From Rebecca billardiae RCC1528 (lineage: Eukaryota; Haptophyta), in contig OZ251228.1 in assembly GCA_965240325.2 (NCBI GenBank), positions 930,001 to 994,000 on the forward strand: a stretch of DNA of 64,000 bases, given 5' to 3'. The translations under genes and the position numbers were made by a program. This document shows positions 13,798 through 28,000 of the stretch, in pieces (positions within the stretch are counted from its first letter, which is position 1; every line of letters starts with the position of its first letter). Below the pieces are notes generated by a model that searched no databases, was not told the origin of the DNA, and was given only the letters and a program-made list of their open reading frames with translations.

Positions 13798-16700
13798 CTC
13801 GCGGCGGCCATTCCGTCACCGGCCTGCAGCCACCGCTCGGCGCGCATCTCGGAGCGCGCGGCGAGGACGCCGGCGGAGACACAGCCACGCTTGGCAGCGT
13901 CGAGCGCCGATGTCGCGAGCGGCTGCGCCGCCGTGCGCGCGTCTCCGCCCGCACGTTGCGCCCAGCAAGCTCGTCCCAGCAGCGGCAGCCATTCCGCCGC
14001 CGCGCGGCGGCCATTCCGTCACCTCGCGGCGGCCATTCCGTCACCGGCCTGCAGCCAACGCTCGGCGCGCATCTCGGAGCGCGCGGCGAGGACGCCGGCG
14101 AAGACACAGCCACGCTTGGCAAAGTCGAACACCGATGCGGCCAGCGGCTGCGCCGCCGTGCGCGCAACTCCGCCCGCACGTTGCGCCCAGCAAGCTCGTC
14201 CCAGCAGCGGCAGCCATTCCGTCGCCGCGCGGCGGCCATTCCGTCACCTCGCGGCGGCCATTCCGTCACCGGCCTGCAGCCACCGCTCGGCGCGCATCTC
14301 GGAGCGCGCGGCGAGGACGCCGGCGGAGACACAGCCACGCTCGGCAAAGTCGAGCACCGATGCCGCGAGCGGCTGCGCCGCCGTGCGCGCGTCTCCGCCC
14401 ACACGTTGCGCCCAACAGCTCGTCCCAGCAGCGGCAGCCATTCCGTCGCCGCGCGGCGGCCATTCCGTCACCTCGCGGCGGCCATTCCGTCACCGGCCTG
14501 CAGCCAACGCTCGGCGCGCATCTCGGAGCGCGCGGCGGGGACGCCGGCGGAGACACAGCCACGCTCGGCAAAGTCGAGCGCCGATGCCGCGAGTGGCTGC
14601 GCCGCCGTGCGCGCAACTCCGCCCGCACGTTGCGCCCAGCAAGCTCGTCCCAGCAGCGGCAGCCATTCCGTCGCCGCGCGGCGGCCATTCCGTCACCTCG
14701 CGGCGGCCATTCCGTCACCGGCCTGCAGCCACCGCTCGGCGCGCATCTCGGAGCGCGCGGCGAGGACGCCGGCGGAGACACAGCCACGCTCGGCAAAGTC
14801 GAGCGCCGATGTCGCGAGCGGCTGCGCCGCCGTGCGCGCGTCTCCGCCCGCACGTTGCGCCCAGCAAGCTCGTCCCAGCAGCGGCAGCCATTCCGCCGCC
14901 GCGCGGCGGCCATTCCGTCACCTCGCGGCGGCCATTCCGTCACCGGCCTGCAGCCACCGCTCGGCGCGCATCTCGGAGCGCGCGGCGAGGACGCCGGCGG
15001 AGACACAGCCACGCTCGGCAAAGTCGAGCACCGATGCCGCGAGCGGCTGCGCCGCCGTGCGCGCGTCTCCGCCCACACGTTGCGCCCAACAGCTCGTCCC
15101 AGCAGCGGCAGCCATTCCGTCGCCGCGCGGCGGCCATTCCGTCACCTCGCGGCGGCCATTCCGTCACCGGCCTGCAGCCACTGCTCGGCGCGCATCTCGG
15201 AGCGCGCGGCGAGGACGCCGGCGGAGACACAGCCACGCTCGGCAAAGTCGAGCGCCGATGCCGCGAGTGGCTGCGCCGCCGTGCGCGCAACTCCGCCCGC
15301 ACGTTGCGCCCAGCAAGCTCGTCCCAGCAGCGGCAGCCATTCCGTCGCCGCGCGGCGGCCATTCCGTCACCTCGCGGCGGCCATTCCGTCACCGGCCTGC
15401 AGCCACCGCTCGGCGCGCATCTCGGAGCGCGCGGCGAGGACGCCGGCGGAGACACAGCCACGCTCGGCAAAGTCGAGCGCCGATGTCGCGAGCGGCTGCG
15501 CCGCCGTGCGCGCGTCTCCGCCCGCACGTTGCGCCCAGCAAGCTCGTCCCAGCAGCGGCAGCCATTCCGCCGCCGTGCGGCGGCCATTCCGTCACCTCGC
15601 GGCGGCCATTCCGTCACCGGCCTGCAGCCAACGCTCGGCGCGCATCTCGGAGCGCGCGGCGAGGACGCCGGCGAAGACACAGCCACGCTTGGCAAAGTCG
15701 AGCCCCGATGCGGCCAGCGGCTGCGCTGCCGTGCGCGCAACTCCGCCCGCACGTTGCGCCCAGCAAGCTCGTCCCAGCAGCGGCAGCCATTCCGTCGCCG
15801 CGCGGCGGCCATTCCGTCACCTCGCGGCGGCCATTCCGTCACCGGCCTGCAGCCACCGCTCGGCGCGCATCTCGGAGCGCGCGGCGAGGACGCCGGCGGA
15901 GACACAGCCACGCTCGGCAGCGTCGAGCGCCGATGTCGCGAGCGGCTGCGCCGCCGTGCGCGCGTCTCCGCCCGCACGTTGCGCCCAGCAAGCTCGTCCC
16001 AGCAGCGGCAGCCATTCCGTCGCCGCGCGGCGGCCATTCCGTCACCTCGCGGCGGCCATTCCGTCACCGGCCTGCAGCCACCGCTCGGCGCGCATCTCGG
16101 AGCGCGCGGCGAGGACGCCGGCGGAGACACAGCCACGCTCAGCGTCGAGCGCCGATGCCGCGAGCGGCTGCGCCGCCGTGCGCGCGTCTCCGCCCGCACG
16201 TTGCGCCCAGCAATCTCGTCCCAGCAGCGGCAGCCATTCCGTCGGCGCGCGGCGGCCATTCCGTCACCTCGCGGCGGCCATTCCGTCACCGGCCTGCAGC
16301 CACCGCTCGGCGCGCATCTCGGAGCGCGCGGCGAGGACGCCGGCGGAGACACAGCCACGCTTGGCAGCGTCGAGCGCCGATGCCGCGAGCGGCTGCGCCG
16401 CCGTGCGCGCGTCTCCGCCCGCACGTTGCGCCCAGCAAGCTCGTCCCAGCAGCGGCAGCCATTCCGTCGCCGCGCGGCGGCCATTCCGTCACCTCGCGGC
16501 GGCCATTCCGTCACCGGCCTGCAGCCACCGCTCGGCGCGCATCTCGGAGCGCGCGGCGAGGACGCCGGCGGAGACACAGCCACGCTTGGCAGCGTCGAGC
16601 GCCGATGCCGCGAGCGGCTGCGCCGCCGTGCGCGCGTCTCCGCCTGCACGCTGCGCCCAACAGCTCGTCCCAGCAGCGGCAGCCATTCCGTCGCCGCGCG

Positions 16701-19700
16701 GCGGCCATTCCGTCACCTCGCGGCGGCCATTCCGTCACCGGCCTGCAGCCACCGCTCGGCGCGCATCTCGGAGCGCGCGGCGAGGACGCCGGCGGAGACA
16801 CAGCCACGCTTGGCAGCGTCGAGCGCCGATGCCGCGAGCGGCAGCGCCGCCGTGCGCGCAACTCCGCCCGCACGTTGCGCCCAGCAAGCTCGTCCCAGCA
16901 GCGGCAGCCATTCCGTCGCCGCGCGGCGGCCATTCCATCACCTCGCGGCGGCCATTCCGTCACCGGCCTGCAGCCACCGCTCGGCGCGCATCTCGGAGCG
17001 CGCGGCGAGGACGCCGGCGGAGACACAGCCACGCTCGGCAAAGTCGAGCGCCGATGCCGCGAGCGGCTGCGCCGCCGTGCGCGCGTCTCCGCCCACACGT
17101 TGCGCGCAACAGCTCGTCCCAGCAGCGGCAGCCATTCCGTCGCCGCGCGGCGGCCATTCCGTCACCTCGCGGCGGCCATTCCGTCACCGGCCTGCAGCCA
17201 CAGCTCGGCGCGCATCTCGGAGCGCGTGGCGAGGACGCCGGCGGAGACACAGCCACGCTTGGCAGCGTCGAGCGCCGCGTCGCGAGCGGCTGCGCCGCCG
17301 TGCGCGCGTCTCCGCCCACACGCCGCGCCGAACAGCTCGTCCCAGCAGCGGCAGCCATTCCGTCGCCGCGCGGCGGCCATTCCGTCACCTCGCGGCGGCC
17401 ATTCCGTCACCGGCCTGCAGCCACCGCTCGGCGCGCATCTCGGAGCGCGCGGCGAGGACGCCGGCGGAGACACAGCCACGCTCGGCAGCGTCGAGCGCCG
17501 ATGCCGCGAGCGGCTGCGCCGCCGTGCGCGCGTCTCCGCCCGCACGTTGCGCCCAGCAAGCTCGTCCCAGCAGCGGCAGCCATTCCGTCGCCGCGCGGCG
17601 GCCATTCCGTCACCTCGCGGCGGCCATTCCGTCACCGGCCTGCAGCCACCGCTCGGCGCGCATCTCGGAGCGCGCGGCGAGGACGCCGGCGGAGACACAG
17701 CCACGCTCGGCAGCGTCGAGCGCCGATGCCGCGAGCGGCTGCGCCGCCGTGCGCGCGTCTCCGCCCACACGTTGCGCCCAACAGCTCGTCCCAGCAGCGG
17801 CAGCCATTCCGTCGCCGCGCGGCGGCCATTCCGTCACCTCGCGGCGGCCATTCCGTCACCGGCCTGCAGCCACTGCTCGGCGCGCATCTCGGAGCGCGCG
17901 GCGAGGACGCCGGCGGAGACACAGCCACGCTCGGCAGCGTCGAGCGCCGCGTCGCGAGCGGCTGCGCCGCCGTGCGCGCGTCTCCACTTGCACGCCGCGC
18001 CCAACAGCTCGTCCCAGCAGCGGCAGCCATTCCGTCACCTCGCGGCGGCCATTCCGTCACCTCGCGGCGGCCATTCCGTCACCGGCCTGCAGCCACTGCT
18101 CGGCGCGCATCTCGGAGCGCGCGGCGAGGACGCCGGCGGAGACACAGCCACGCTCGGCAGCGTCGAGCACCGACGCCGCGAGCGGCTGCGCCGCCGTGCG
18201 CGCGTCTCCGCCCGCACGTTGCGCCCAGCAAGCTCGTCCCAGCAGCGGCAGCCATTCCGTCGCCGCGCGGCGGCCATTCCGTCACCTCGCGGCGGCCATT
18301 CCGTCACCGGCCTGCAGCCACTGCTCGGCGCGCATCTCGGAGCGCGCGGCGAGGACGCCGGCGGAGACACAGCCACGCTCGGCAGCGTCGAGCGCCGCGT
18401 CGCGAGCGGCTGCGCCGCCGTGCGCGCGTCTCCGCCTGCACGCTGCGCCCAACAGCTCGTCCCAGCAGCGGCAGCCATTCCGTCACCTCGCGGCGGCCGT
18501 TCCGTCACCTCGCAGCGGCCATTCCGTCACCGGCCTGCAGCCACCGCTCGGCGCGCATCTCGGAGCGCGCGGCGAGGACGCCGGCGGAGACACAGCCACG
18601 CTCGGCCGCGTCGAGCACCGACGCCGCGAGCGGCTGCGCCGCCGTGCGCGCGTCTCCGCCCGCACGTTGCGCCCAGCAAGCTCGTCCCAGCAGCGGCAGC
18701 CATTCCGTCGCCACGCAGCGGCCATTCCATCACCGGCCTGCAGCCACTGCTCGGCGCGCATCTCGGAGCGCGCGGCGAGGACGCCGGCGGAGACACAGCC
18801 ACGCTCGGCAGCGTCGAGCGCCGATGCCGCGAGCGGCTGCGCCGCCGTGCGCGCGTCTCCGCCCACACGCCGCGCCCAACAGCTCGTCCCAGCAGCGGCA
18901 GCCATTCCGTCGCCGCGCAGCGGCCATTCCGTCACCTCGCGGCGGCCATTCCGTCACCGGCCTGCAGCCACCGCTCGGCGCGCATCTCGGAGCGCGCGGC
19001 GAGGACGCCGGCGGAGACACAGCCACGCTCGGCAAAGTCGAGCGCCACGTCGCGAGCGGCTGCGCCGCCGTGCGCGCGTCTCCGCCTGCACGCCGCGCCC
19101 AACAGCTCGTCCCAGCAGCGGCAGCCATTCCGTCACCTCGCGGCGGCCATTCCGTCACCTCGCGGCGGCCATTCCGTCACCGGCCTGCAGCCACTGCTCG
19201 GCGCGCATCTCGGAGCGCGCGGCGAGGACGCCGGCGGAGACACAGCCACGCTCGGCAAAGTCGAGCGCCGATGCCGCGAGCGGCTGAGCCGCCGTGCGCG
19301 CGTCTCCGCCCGCACGTTGCGCCCAGCAAGCTCGTCCCAGCAGCGGCAGCCATTCCGTCGCCGCGCGGCGGCCATTCCGTCACCTCGCGGCGGCCATTCC
19401 GTCACCGGCCTGCAGCCACCGCTCGGCGCGCATCTCGGAGCGCGCGGCGAGGACGCCGGCGGAGACACAGCCACGCTCGGCAAAGTCGAGCGCCGATGCC
19501 GCGAGCGGCTGCGCCGCCGTGCGCGCAACTCCGCCCGCACGTTGCGCCCAGCAAGCTCGTCCCAGCAGCGGCAGCCATTCCGTCGCCGCGCGGCGGCCAT
19601 TCCGTCACCTCGCGGCGGCCATTCCGTCACCGGCCTGCAGCCACCGCTCGGCGCGCATCTCGGAGCGCGCGGCGAGGACGCCGGCGGAGACACAGCCACG

Positions 19701-20703
19701 CTCGGCAAAGTCGAGCGCCGATGCCGCGAGCGGCTGCGCCGCCGTGCGCGCAACTCCGCCCGCACGTTGCGCCCAGCAAGCTCGTCCCAGCAGCGGCAGC
19801 CATTCCGTCGCCGCGCGGCGGCCATTCCGTCACCTCGCGGCGGCCATTCCGTCACCGGCCTGCAGCCACCGCTCGGCGCGCATCTCGGAGCGCGCGGCGA
19901 GGACGCCGGCGGAGACACAGCCACGCTCGGCAGCGTCGAGCGCCGATGCCGCGAGCGGCTGCGCCGCCGTGCGCGCGTCTCCGCCCACACGTTGCGCCCA
20001 ACAGCTCGTCCCAGCAGCGGCAGCCATTCCGTCGCCGCGCGGCGGCCATTCCGTCACCTCGCGGCGGCCATTCCGTCACCGGCCTGCAGCCACTGCTCGG
20101 CGCGCATCTCGGAGCGCGCGGCGAGGACGCCGGCGGAGACACAGCCACGCTTGGCAGCGTCGAGCGCCGATGCCGCGAGCGGCTGCGCCGCCGTGCGCGC
20201 GTCTCCACTTGCACGCCGCGCCCAACAGCTCGTCCCAGCAGCGGCAGCCATTCCGTCACCTCGCGGCGGCCATTCCGTCACCTCGCGGCGGCCATTCCGT
20301 CACCGGCCTGCAGCCACTGCTCGGCGCGCATCTCGGAGCGCGCGGCGAGGACGCCGGCGGAGACACAGCCACGCTCGGCAGCGTCGAGCACCGACGCCGC
20401 GAGCGGCTGCGCCGCCGTGCGCGCGTCTCCGCCCGCACGTTGCGCCCAGCAAGCTCGTCCCAGCAGCGGCAGCCATTCCGTCGCCGCGCGGCGGCCATTC
20501 CGTCACCTCGCGGCGGCCATTCCGTCACCGGCCTGCAGCCACTGCTCGGCGCGCATCTCGGAGCGCGCGGCGAGGACGCCGGCGGAGACACAGCCACGCT
20601 CGGCAGCGTCGAGCGCCGCGTCGCGAGCGGCTGCGCCGCCGTGCGCGCGTCTCCGCCTGCACGCCGCGCCCAACAGCTCGTCCCAGCAGCGGCAGCCATT
20701 CCG

Positions 20704-22003
20704 TCACCTCGCGGCGGCCATTCCGTCACCTCGCGGCGGCCATTCCGTCACCGGCCTGCAGCCACTGCTCGGCGCGCATCTCGGAGCGCGCGGCGAGGAC
20801 GCCGGCGGAGACACAGCCACGCTCGGCAGCGTCGAGCACCGACGCCGCGAGCGGCTGCGCCGCCGTGCGCGCGTCTCCGCCCGCACGTTGCGCCCAGCAA
20901 GCTCGTCCCAGCAGCGGCAGCCATTCCGTCGCCGCGCGGCGGCCATTCCGTCACCGGCCTGCAGCCACTGCTCGGCGCGCATCTCGGAGCGCGCGGCGAG
21001 GACGCCGGCGGAGACACAGCCACGCTCGGCAGCGTCGAGCGCCGATGCCGCGAGCGGCTGCGCCGCCGTGCGCGCGTCTCCGCCCACACGCCGCGCCCAA
21101 CAGCTCGTCCCAGCAGCGGCAGCCATTCCGTCGCCGCGCAGCGGCCATTCCGTCACCTCGCGGCGGCCATTCCGTCACCGGCCTGCAGCCACCGCTCGGC
21201 GCGCATCTCGGAGCGCGCGGCGAGGACGCCGGCGGAGACACAGCCACGCTCGGCAAAGTCGAGCGCCACGTCGCGAGCGGCTGCGCCGCCGTGCGCGCGT
21301 CTCCGCCTGCACGCCGCGCCCAACAGCTCGTCCCAGCAGCGGCAGCCATTCCGTCACCTCGCGGCGGCCATTCCGTCACCTCGCGGCGGCCATTCCGTCA
21401 CCGGCCTGCAGCCACTGCTCGGCGCGCATCTCGGAGCGCGCGGCGAGGACGCCGGCGGAGACACAGCCACGCTCGGCAGCGTCGAGCACCGACGCCGCGA
21501 GCGGCTGCGCCGCCGTGCGCGCGTCTCCGCCCGCACGTTGCGCCCAGCAAGCTCGTCCCAGCAGCGGCAGCCATTCCGTCGCCGCGCGGCGGCCATTCCG
21601 TCACCGGCCTGCAGCCACTGCTCGGCGCGCATCTCGGAGCGCGCGGCGAGGACGCCGGCGGAGACACAGCCACGCTCGGCAGCGTCGAGCGCCGATGCCG
21701 CGAGCGGCTGCGCCGCCGTGCGCGCGTCTCCGCCCACACGCCGCGCCCAACAGCTCGTCCCAGCAGCGGCAGCCATTCCGTCGCCGCGCAGCGGCCATTC
21801 CGTCACCTCGCGGCGGCCATTCCGTCACCGGCCTGCAGCCACCGCTCGGCGCGCATCTCGGAGCGCGCGGCGAGGACGCCGGCGGAGACACAGCCACGCT
21901 CGGCAAAGTCGAGCGCCACGTCGCGAGCGGCTGCGCCGCCGTGCGCGCGTCTCCGCCTGCACGCCGCGCCCAACAGCTCGTCCCAGCAGCGGCAGCCATT
22001 CCG
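20704..22003 (+). repeat. Tandem pair of 650-bp higher-order units
   Basis: Bases 20,704-21,353 are repeated at 21,354-22,003 with the same order of variants. These include a monomer missing one 22-bp CCATTCCGTC block, a GCGCAGCGGCCATTCC variant, and a GTCGAGCGCCACGTCGCG variant. 650 bp corresponds to three monomers less one 22-bp block. A similar but more diverged order is seen at about 18,480-19,130. Confidence 0.75.
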
Positions 22004-25000
22004 TCACCTCGCGGCGGCCATTCCGTCACCTCGCGGCGGCCATTCCGTCACCGGCCTGCAGCCACTGCTCGGCGCGCATCTCGGAGCGCGCGGCGAGGAC
22101 GCCGGCGGAGACACAGCCACGCTCGGCAGCGTCGAGCGCCGATGCCGCGAGCGGCTGCGCCGCCGTGCGCGCGTCTCCGCCCGCACGTTGCGCCCAGCAA
22201 GCTCGTCCCAGCAGCGGCAGCCATTCCGTCACCTCGCGGCGGCCATTCCGTCACCTCGCGGCGGCCATTCCGTCACCGGCCTGCAGCCAGCCAGCCACCG
22301 CTCGGCGCGCATCTCGGAGCGCGCGGCGAGGACGCCGGCGGAGACACAGCCACGCTCGGCAGCGTCGAGCGCCGCGTCGCGAGCGGCTGCGCCGCCGTGC
22401 GCGCGTCTCCGCCTGCACGCCGCGCCCAACAGCTCGTCCCAGCAGCGGCAGCCATTCCGTCGCCGCGCGGCGGCCATTCCGTCACCTCGCGGCGGCCATT
22501 CCGTCACCGGCCTGCAGCCACTGCTCGGCGCGCATCTCGGAGCGCGCGGCGAGGACGCCGGCGGAGACACAGCCACGCTCGTCCGCGTCGAGCACCGACG
22601 CCGCGAGCGGCTGCGCCGCCGTGCGCGCGTCTCCGCCCGCACGTTGCGCCCAGCAAGCTCGTCCCAGCAGCGGCAGCCATTCCGTCGCCGCGCGGCGGCC
22701 ATTCCGTCACCTCGCGGCGGCCATTCCGTCACCGGCCTGCAGCCACCGCTCGGCGCGCATCTCGAAGCGCGCGGCGAGGACGCCGGCGGAGACACAGCCA
22801 CGCTTGGCAGCGTCGAGCGCCGATGCCGCGAGCGGCAGCGCCGCCGTGCGCGCAACTCCGCCCGCACGTTGCGCCCAGCAAGCTCGTCCCAGCAGCGGCA
22901 GCCATTCCGTCGCCGCGCGGCGGCCATTCCGTCACCTCGCGGCGGCCATTCCGTCACCGGCCTGCAGCCACCGCTCGGCGCGCATCTCGGAGCGCGCGGC
23001 GAGGACGCCGGCGGAGACACAGCCACGCTCGGCAGCGTCGAGCGCCGATGCCGCGAGCGGCTGCGCCGCCGTGCGCGCAACTCCGCCCGCACGTTGCGCC
23101 CAGCAAGCTCGTCCCAGCAGCGGCAGCCATTCCGTCGCCGCGCGGCGGCCATTCCGTCACCTCGCGGCGGCCATTCCGTCACCGGCCTGCAGCCACCGCT
23201 CGGCGCGCATCTCGGAGCGCGCGGCGAGGACGCCGGCGGAGACACAGCCACGCTCGGCAGCGTCGAGCGCCGATGCCGCGAGCGGCTGCGCCGCCGTGCG
23301 CGCGTCTCCGCCCACACGTTGCGCCCAACAGCTCGTCCCAGCAGCGGCAGCCATTCCGTCGCCGCGCGGCGGCCATTCCGTCATCTCGCGGCGGCCATTC
23401 CGTCACCGGCCTGCAGCCACTGCTCGGCGCGCATCTCGGAGCGCGCGGCGAGGACGCCGGCGGAGACACAGCCACGCTCGGCAGCGTCGAGCGCCGCGTC
23501 GCGAGCGGCTGCGCCGCCGTGCGCGCGTCTCCACCTGCACGCCGCGCCCAACAGCTCGTCCCAGCAGCGGCAGCCATTCCGTCACCTCGCGGCGGCCATT
23601 CCGTCACCTCGCGGCGGCCATTCCGTCACCGGCCTGCAGCCACTGCTCGGCGCGCATCTCGGAGCGCGCGGCGAGGACGCCGGCGGAGACACAGCCACGC
23701 TCGGCAGCGTCGAGCACCGACGCCGCGAGCGGCTGCGCCGCCGTGCGCGCGTCTCCGCCCGCACGTTGCGCCCAGCAAGCTCGTCCCAGCAGCGGCAGCC
23801 ATTCCGTCGCCGCGCGGCGGCCATTCCGTCACCTCGCGGCGGCCATTCCGTCACCGGCCTGCAGCCACTGCTCGGCGCGCATCTCGGAGCGCGCGGCGAG
23901 GACGCCGGCGGAGACACAGCCACGCTCGGCAGCGTCGAGCGCCGCGTCGCGAGCGGCTGCGCCGCCGTGCGCGCGTCTCCGCCTGCACGCCGCGCCCAAC
24001 AGCTCGTCCCAGCAGCGGCAGCCATTCCGTCACCTCGCGGCGGCCATTCCGTCACCTCGCGGCGGCCATTCCGTCACCGGCCTGCAGCCACTGCTCGGCG
24101 CGCATCTCGGAGCGCGCGGCGAGGACGCCGGCGGAGACACAGCCACGCTCGGCAGCGTCGAGCACCGACGCCGCGAGCGGCTGCGCCGCCGTGCGCGCGT
24201 CTCCGCCCGCACGTTGCGCCCAGCAAGCTCGTCCCAGCAGCGGCAGCCATTCCGTCGCCGCGCGGCGGCCATTCCGTCACCTCGCGGCGGCCATTCCGTC
24301 ACCGGCCTGCAGCCACTGCTCGGCGCGCATCTCGGAGCGCGCGGCGAGGACGCCGGCGGAGACACAGCCACGCTCGGCAAAGTCGAGCGCCGATGCCGCG
24401 AGCGGCTGCGCCGCCGTGCGCGCGTCTCCGCCCACACGCCGCGCCCAACAGCTCGTCCCAGCAGCGGCAGCCATTCCGTCGCCGCGCGGCGGCCATTCCG
24501 TCACCTCGCGGCGGCCATTCCGTCACCGGCCTGCAGCCACCGCTCGGCGCGCATCTCGGAGCGCGCGGCGAGGACGCCGGCGGAGACACAGTCACGCTCG
24601 GCAAAGTCGAGCGCCGATGCCGCGAGCGGCTGCGCCGCCGTGCGCGCGTCTCCGCCCGCACGTTGCGCCCAGCAAGCTCGTCCCAGCAGCGGCAGCCATT
24701 CCGTCACCTCGCGGCGGCCATTCCGTCACCTCGCGGCGGCCATTCCGTCACCGGCCTGCAGCCACTGCTCGGCGCGCATCTCGGAGCGCGCGGCGAGGAC
24801 GCCGGCGGAGACACAGCCACGCTCGGCAGCGTCGAGCGCCGATGCCGCGAGCGGCTGCGCCGCCGTGCGCGCGTCTCCGCCCGCACGTTGCGCCCAGCAA
24901 GCTCGTCCCAGCAGCGGCAGCCATTCCGTCGCCGCGCGGCGGCCATTCCGTCACCTCGCGGCGGCCATTCCGTCACCGGCCTGCAGCCAGCCAGCCACCG

Positions 25001-28000
25001 CTCGGCGCGCATCTCGGAGCGCGCGGCGAGGACGCCGGCGGAGACACAGCCACGCTCGGCAGCGTCGAGCGCCGCGTCGCGAGCGGCTGCGCCGCCGTGC
25101 GCGCGTCTCCGCCTGCACGCCGCGCCCAACAGCTCGTCCCAGCAGCGGCAGCCATTCCGTCGCCGCGCGGCGGCCATTCCGTCACCTCGCGGCGGCCATT
25201 CCGTCACCGGCCTAAAGCCACTGCTCGGCGCGCATCTCGGAGCGCGCGGCGAGGACGCCGGCGGAGACACAGCCACGCTCGGCAGCGTCGAGCGCCGATG
25301 CCGCGAGCGGCTGCGCCGCCGTGCGCGCGTCTCCGCCCGCACGTTGCGCCCAGCAAGCTCGTCCCAGCAGCGGCAGCCATTCCGTCGCCGCGCGGCGGCC
25401 ATTCCGTCACCTCGCGGCGGCCATTCCGTCACCGGCCTGCAGCCACCGCTCGGCGCGCATCTCGAAGCGCGCGGCGAGGACGCCGGCGGAGACACAGCCA
25501 CGCTTGGCAGCGTCGAGCGCCGATGCCGCGTGCGGCTGCGCCGCCGTGCGCGCGTCTCCGCCTGCACGCCGCGCCCAACAGCTCGTCCCAGCAGCGGCAG
25601 CCATTCCGTCGCCGCGCGGCGGCCATTCCGTCACCTCGCGGCGGCCATTCCGTCACCGGCCTGCAGCCACCGCTCGGCGCGCATCTCGGAGCGCGCGGCG
25701 AGGACGCCGGCGGAGACACAGTCACGCTCGGCAAAGTCGAGCGCCGATGCCGCGAGCGGCTGCGCCGCCGTGCGCGCGTCTCCGCCCGCACGTTGCGCCC
25801 AGCAAGCTCGTCCCAGCAGCGGCAGCCATTCCGTCGCCGCGCGGCGGCCATTCCGTCACCTCGCGGCGGCCATTCCGTCACCGGCCTGCAGCCACCGCTC
25901 GGCGCGCATCTCGGAGCGCGCGGCGAGGACGCCGGCGCAGACACAGCCACGCTCGGCAGCGTCGAGCGCCGATGCCGCGAGGGGCTGCGCCGCCGTGCGC
26001 GCGTCTCCGCCCACACGTTGCGCCCAACAGCTCGTCCCAGCAGCGGCAGCCATTCCGTCGCCGCGCGGCGGCCATTCCGTCACCTCGCGGCGGCCATTCC
26101 GTCACCGGCATGCAGCCACTGCTCGGCGCGCATCTCGGAGCGCGCGGCGAGGACGCCGGCGGAGACACAGCCACGCTCGGCAGCGACGAGCGCCGCGTCG
26201 CGAGCGGCTGCGCCGCCGTGCGCGCGTCTCCGCCTGCACGCCGCGCCCAACAGCTCGTCCCAGCAGCTGCAGCCATTCCGTCACCTCGCGGCGGCCATTC
26301 CGTCACCGGCCTGCAGCCACCGCTCGGCGCGCATCTCGGAGCGCGCGGCGAGGACGCGCGCGGAGACACAGCCACGCTCGGCAGCGTCGAGCACCGATGC
26401 CGCGAGCGGCTGCGCCGCCGTGCGCGCGTCTCCGCCCACACGCCGCGCCCGACAATCTCGCCCCAGCAGCGGCAGCCATTCCGTCGCCGCGCGGCGGCCA
26501 TTCCGTCACCTCGCGGCGGCCATTCCGTCACCGGCCTGCAGCCACTGCTCGGCGCGCATCTCGGAGCGCGCGGCGAGGACGCCGGCGGAGACACAGCCAC
26601 GCTCGGCCGCGTCGAGCACCGATGCCGCGGGTGGCTGCGCCACCGTGCGCGCGTCTCCGCCCGCACGTTGCGCCCAGCAAGCTCGTCCGAGCAGCGGCAG
26701 CCATTCCGTCGCCGCGCGGCGGCCATTCCGTCACCTCGCGGCGGCCATTCCGTCACCGGCATGCAGCCACTGCTCGGCGCGCATCTCGGAGCGCGCGGCG
26801 AGGACGCCGGCGGAGACACAGCCACGCTCGGCAGCGTCGAGCGCCGCGTCGCGAGCGGCTGCGCCGCCGTGCGCGCGTCTCCGCCTGCACGCCGCGCCCA
26901 ACAGCTCGTCCCAGCAGCGGCAGCCATTCCGTCACCTCGCGGCGGCCATTCCGTCACCTCGCGGCGGCCATTCCGTCACCGGCCTGCAGCCACCGCTCGG
27001 CGCGCATCTCGGAGCGCGCGGCGAGGACGCGCGCGGAGACACAGCCACGCTCGGCAGCGTCGAGCGCCGATGCCGCGAGTGGCTGCGCCGCTGTGCGCGC
27101 GTCTCCGCCCGCACGTTGCGCCCAGCAAGCTCGTCCGAGCAGCGGCAGCCATTCCGTCGCCGCGCGGCGGCCATTCCTTCACCTCGCGGCGGCCATTCCG
27201 TCACCGGCCTGCAGCCACTGCTCGGCGCGCATCTCGGAGCGCGCGGCGAGGACGCCGGCGGAGACACAGCCACGCTCGGCAGCGTCGAGCGCCGCGTCGC
27301 GAGCGGCTGCGCCGCCGTGCGCGCGTCTCCGCCTGCACGCCGCGCCCAACAGCTCGTCCCAGCAGCGGCAGCCATTCCGTCACCTCGCGGCGGCCATTCC
27401 GTCACCTCGCGGCGGCCATTCCGTCACCGGCCTGCAGCCACCGCTCGGCGCGCATCTCGGAGCGCGCGGCGAGGACGCGCGCGGAGACACAGCCACGCTC
27501 GGCAGCGTCGAGCGCCGATGCCGCGAGTGGCTGCGCCGCTGTGCGCGCGTCTCCGCCCGCACGTTGCGCCCAGCAAGCTCGTCCGAGCAGCGGCAGCCAT
27601 TCCGTCGCCGCGCGGCGGCCATTCCTTCACCTCGCGGCGGCCATTCCGTCACCGGCCTGCAGCCACTGCTCGGCGCGCATCTCGGAGCGCGCGGCGAGGA
27701 CGCCGGCGGAGACACAGCCACGCTCGGCCGCGTCGAGCACCGATGCCGCGGGTGGCTGCGCCACCGTGCGCGCGTCTCCGCCCGCACGTTGCGCCCAGCA
27801 AGCTCGTCCGAGCAGCGGCAGCCATTCCGTCGCCGCGCGGCGGCCATTCCGTCACCTCGCGGCGGCCATTCCGTCACCGGCCTGCAGCCACTGCTCGGCG
27901 CGCATCTCGGAGCGCGCGGCGAGGACGCCGGCGGAGACACAGCCACGCTCGGCAGCGTCGAGCGCCGATGCCGCGAGTGGCTGCGCCACCATGCGCGCGT

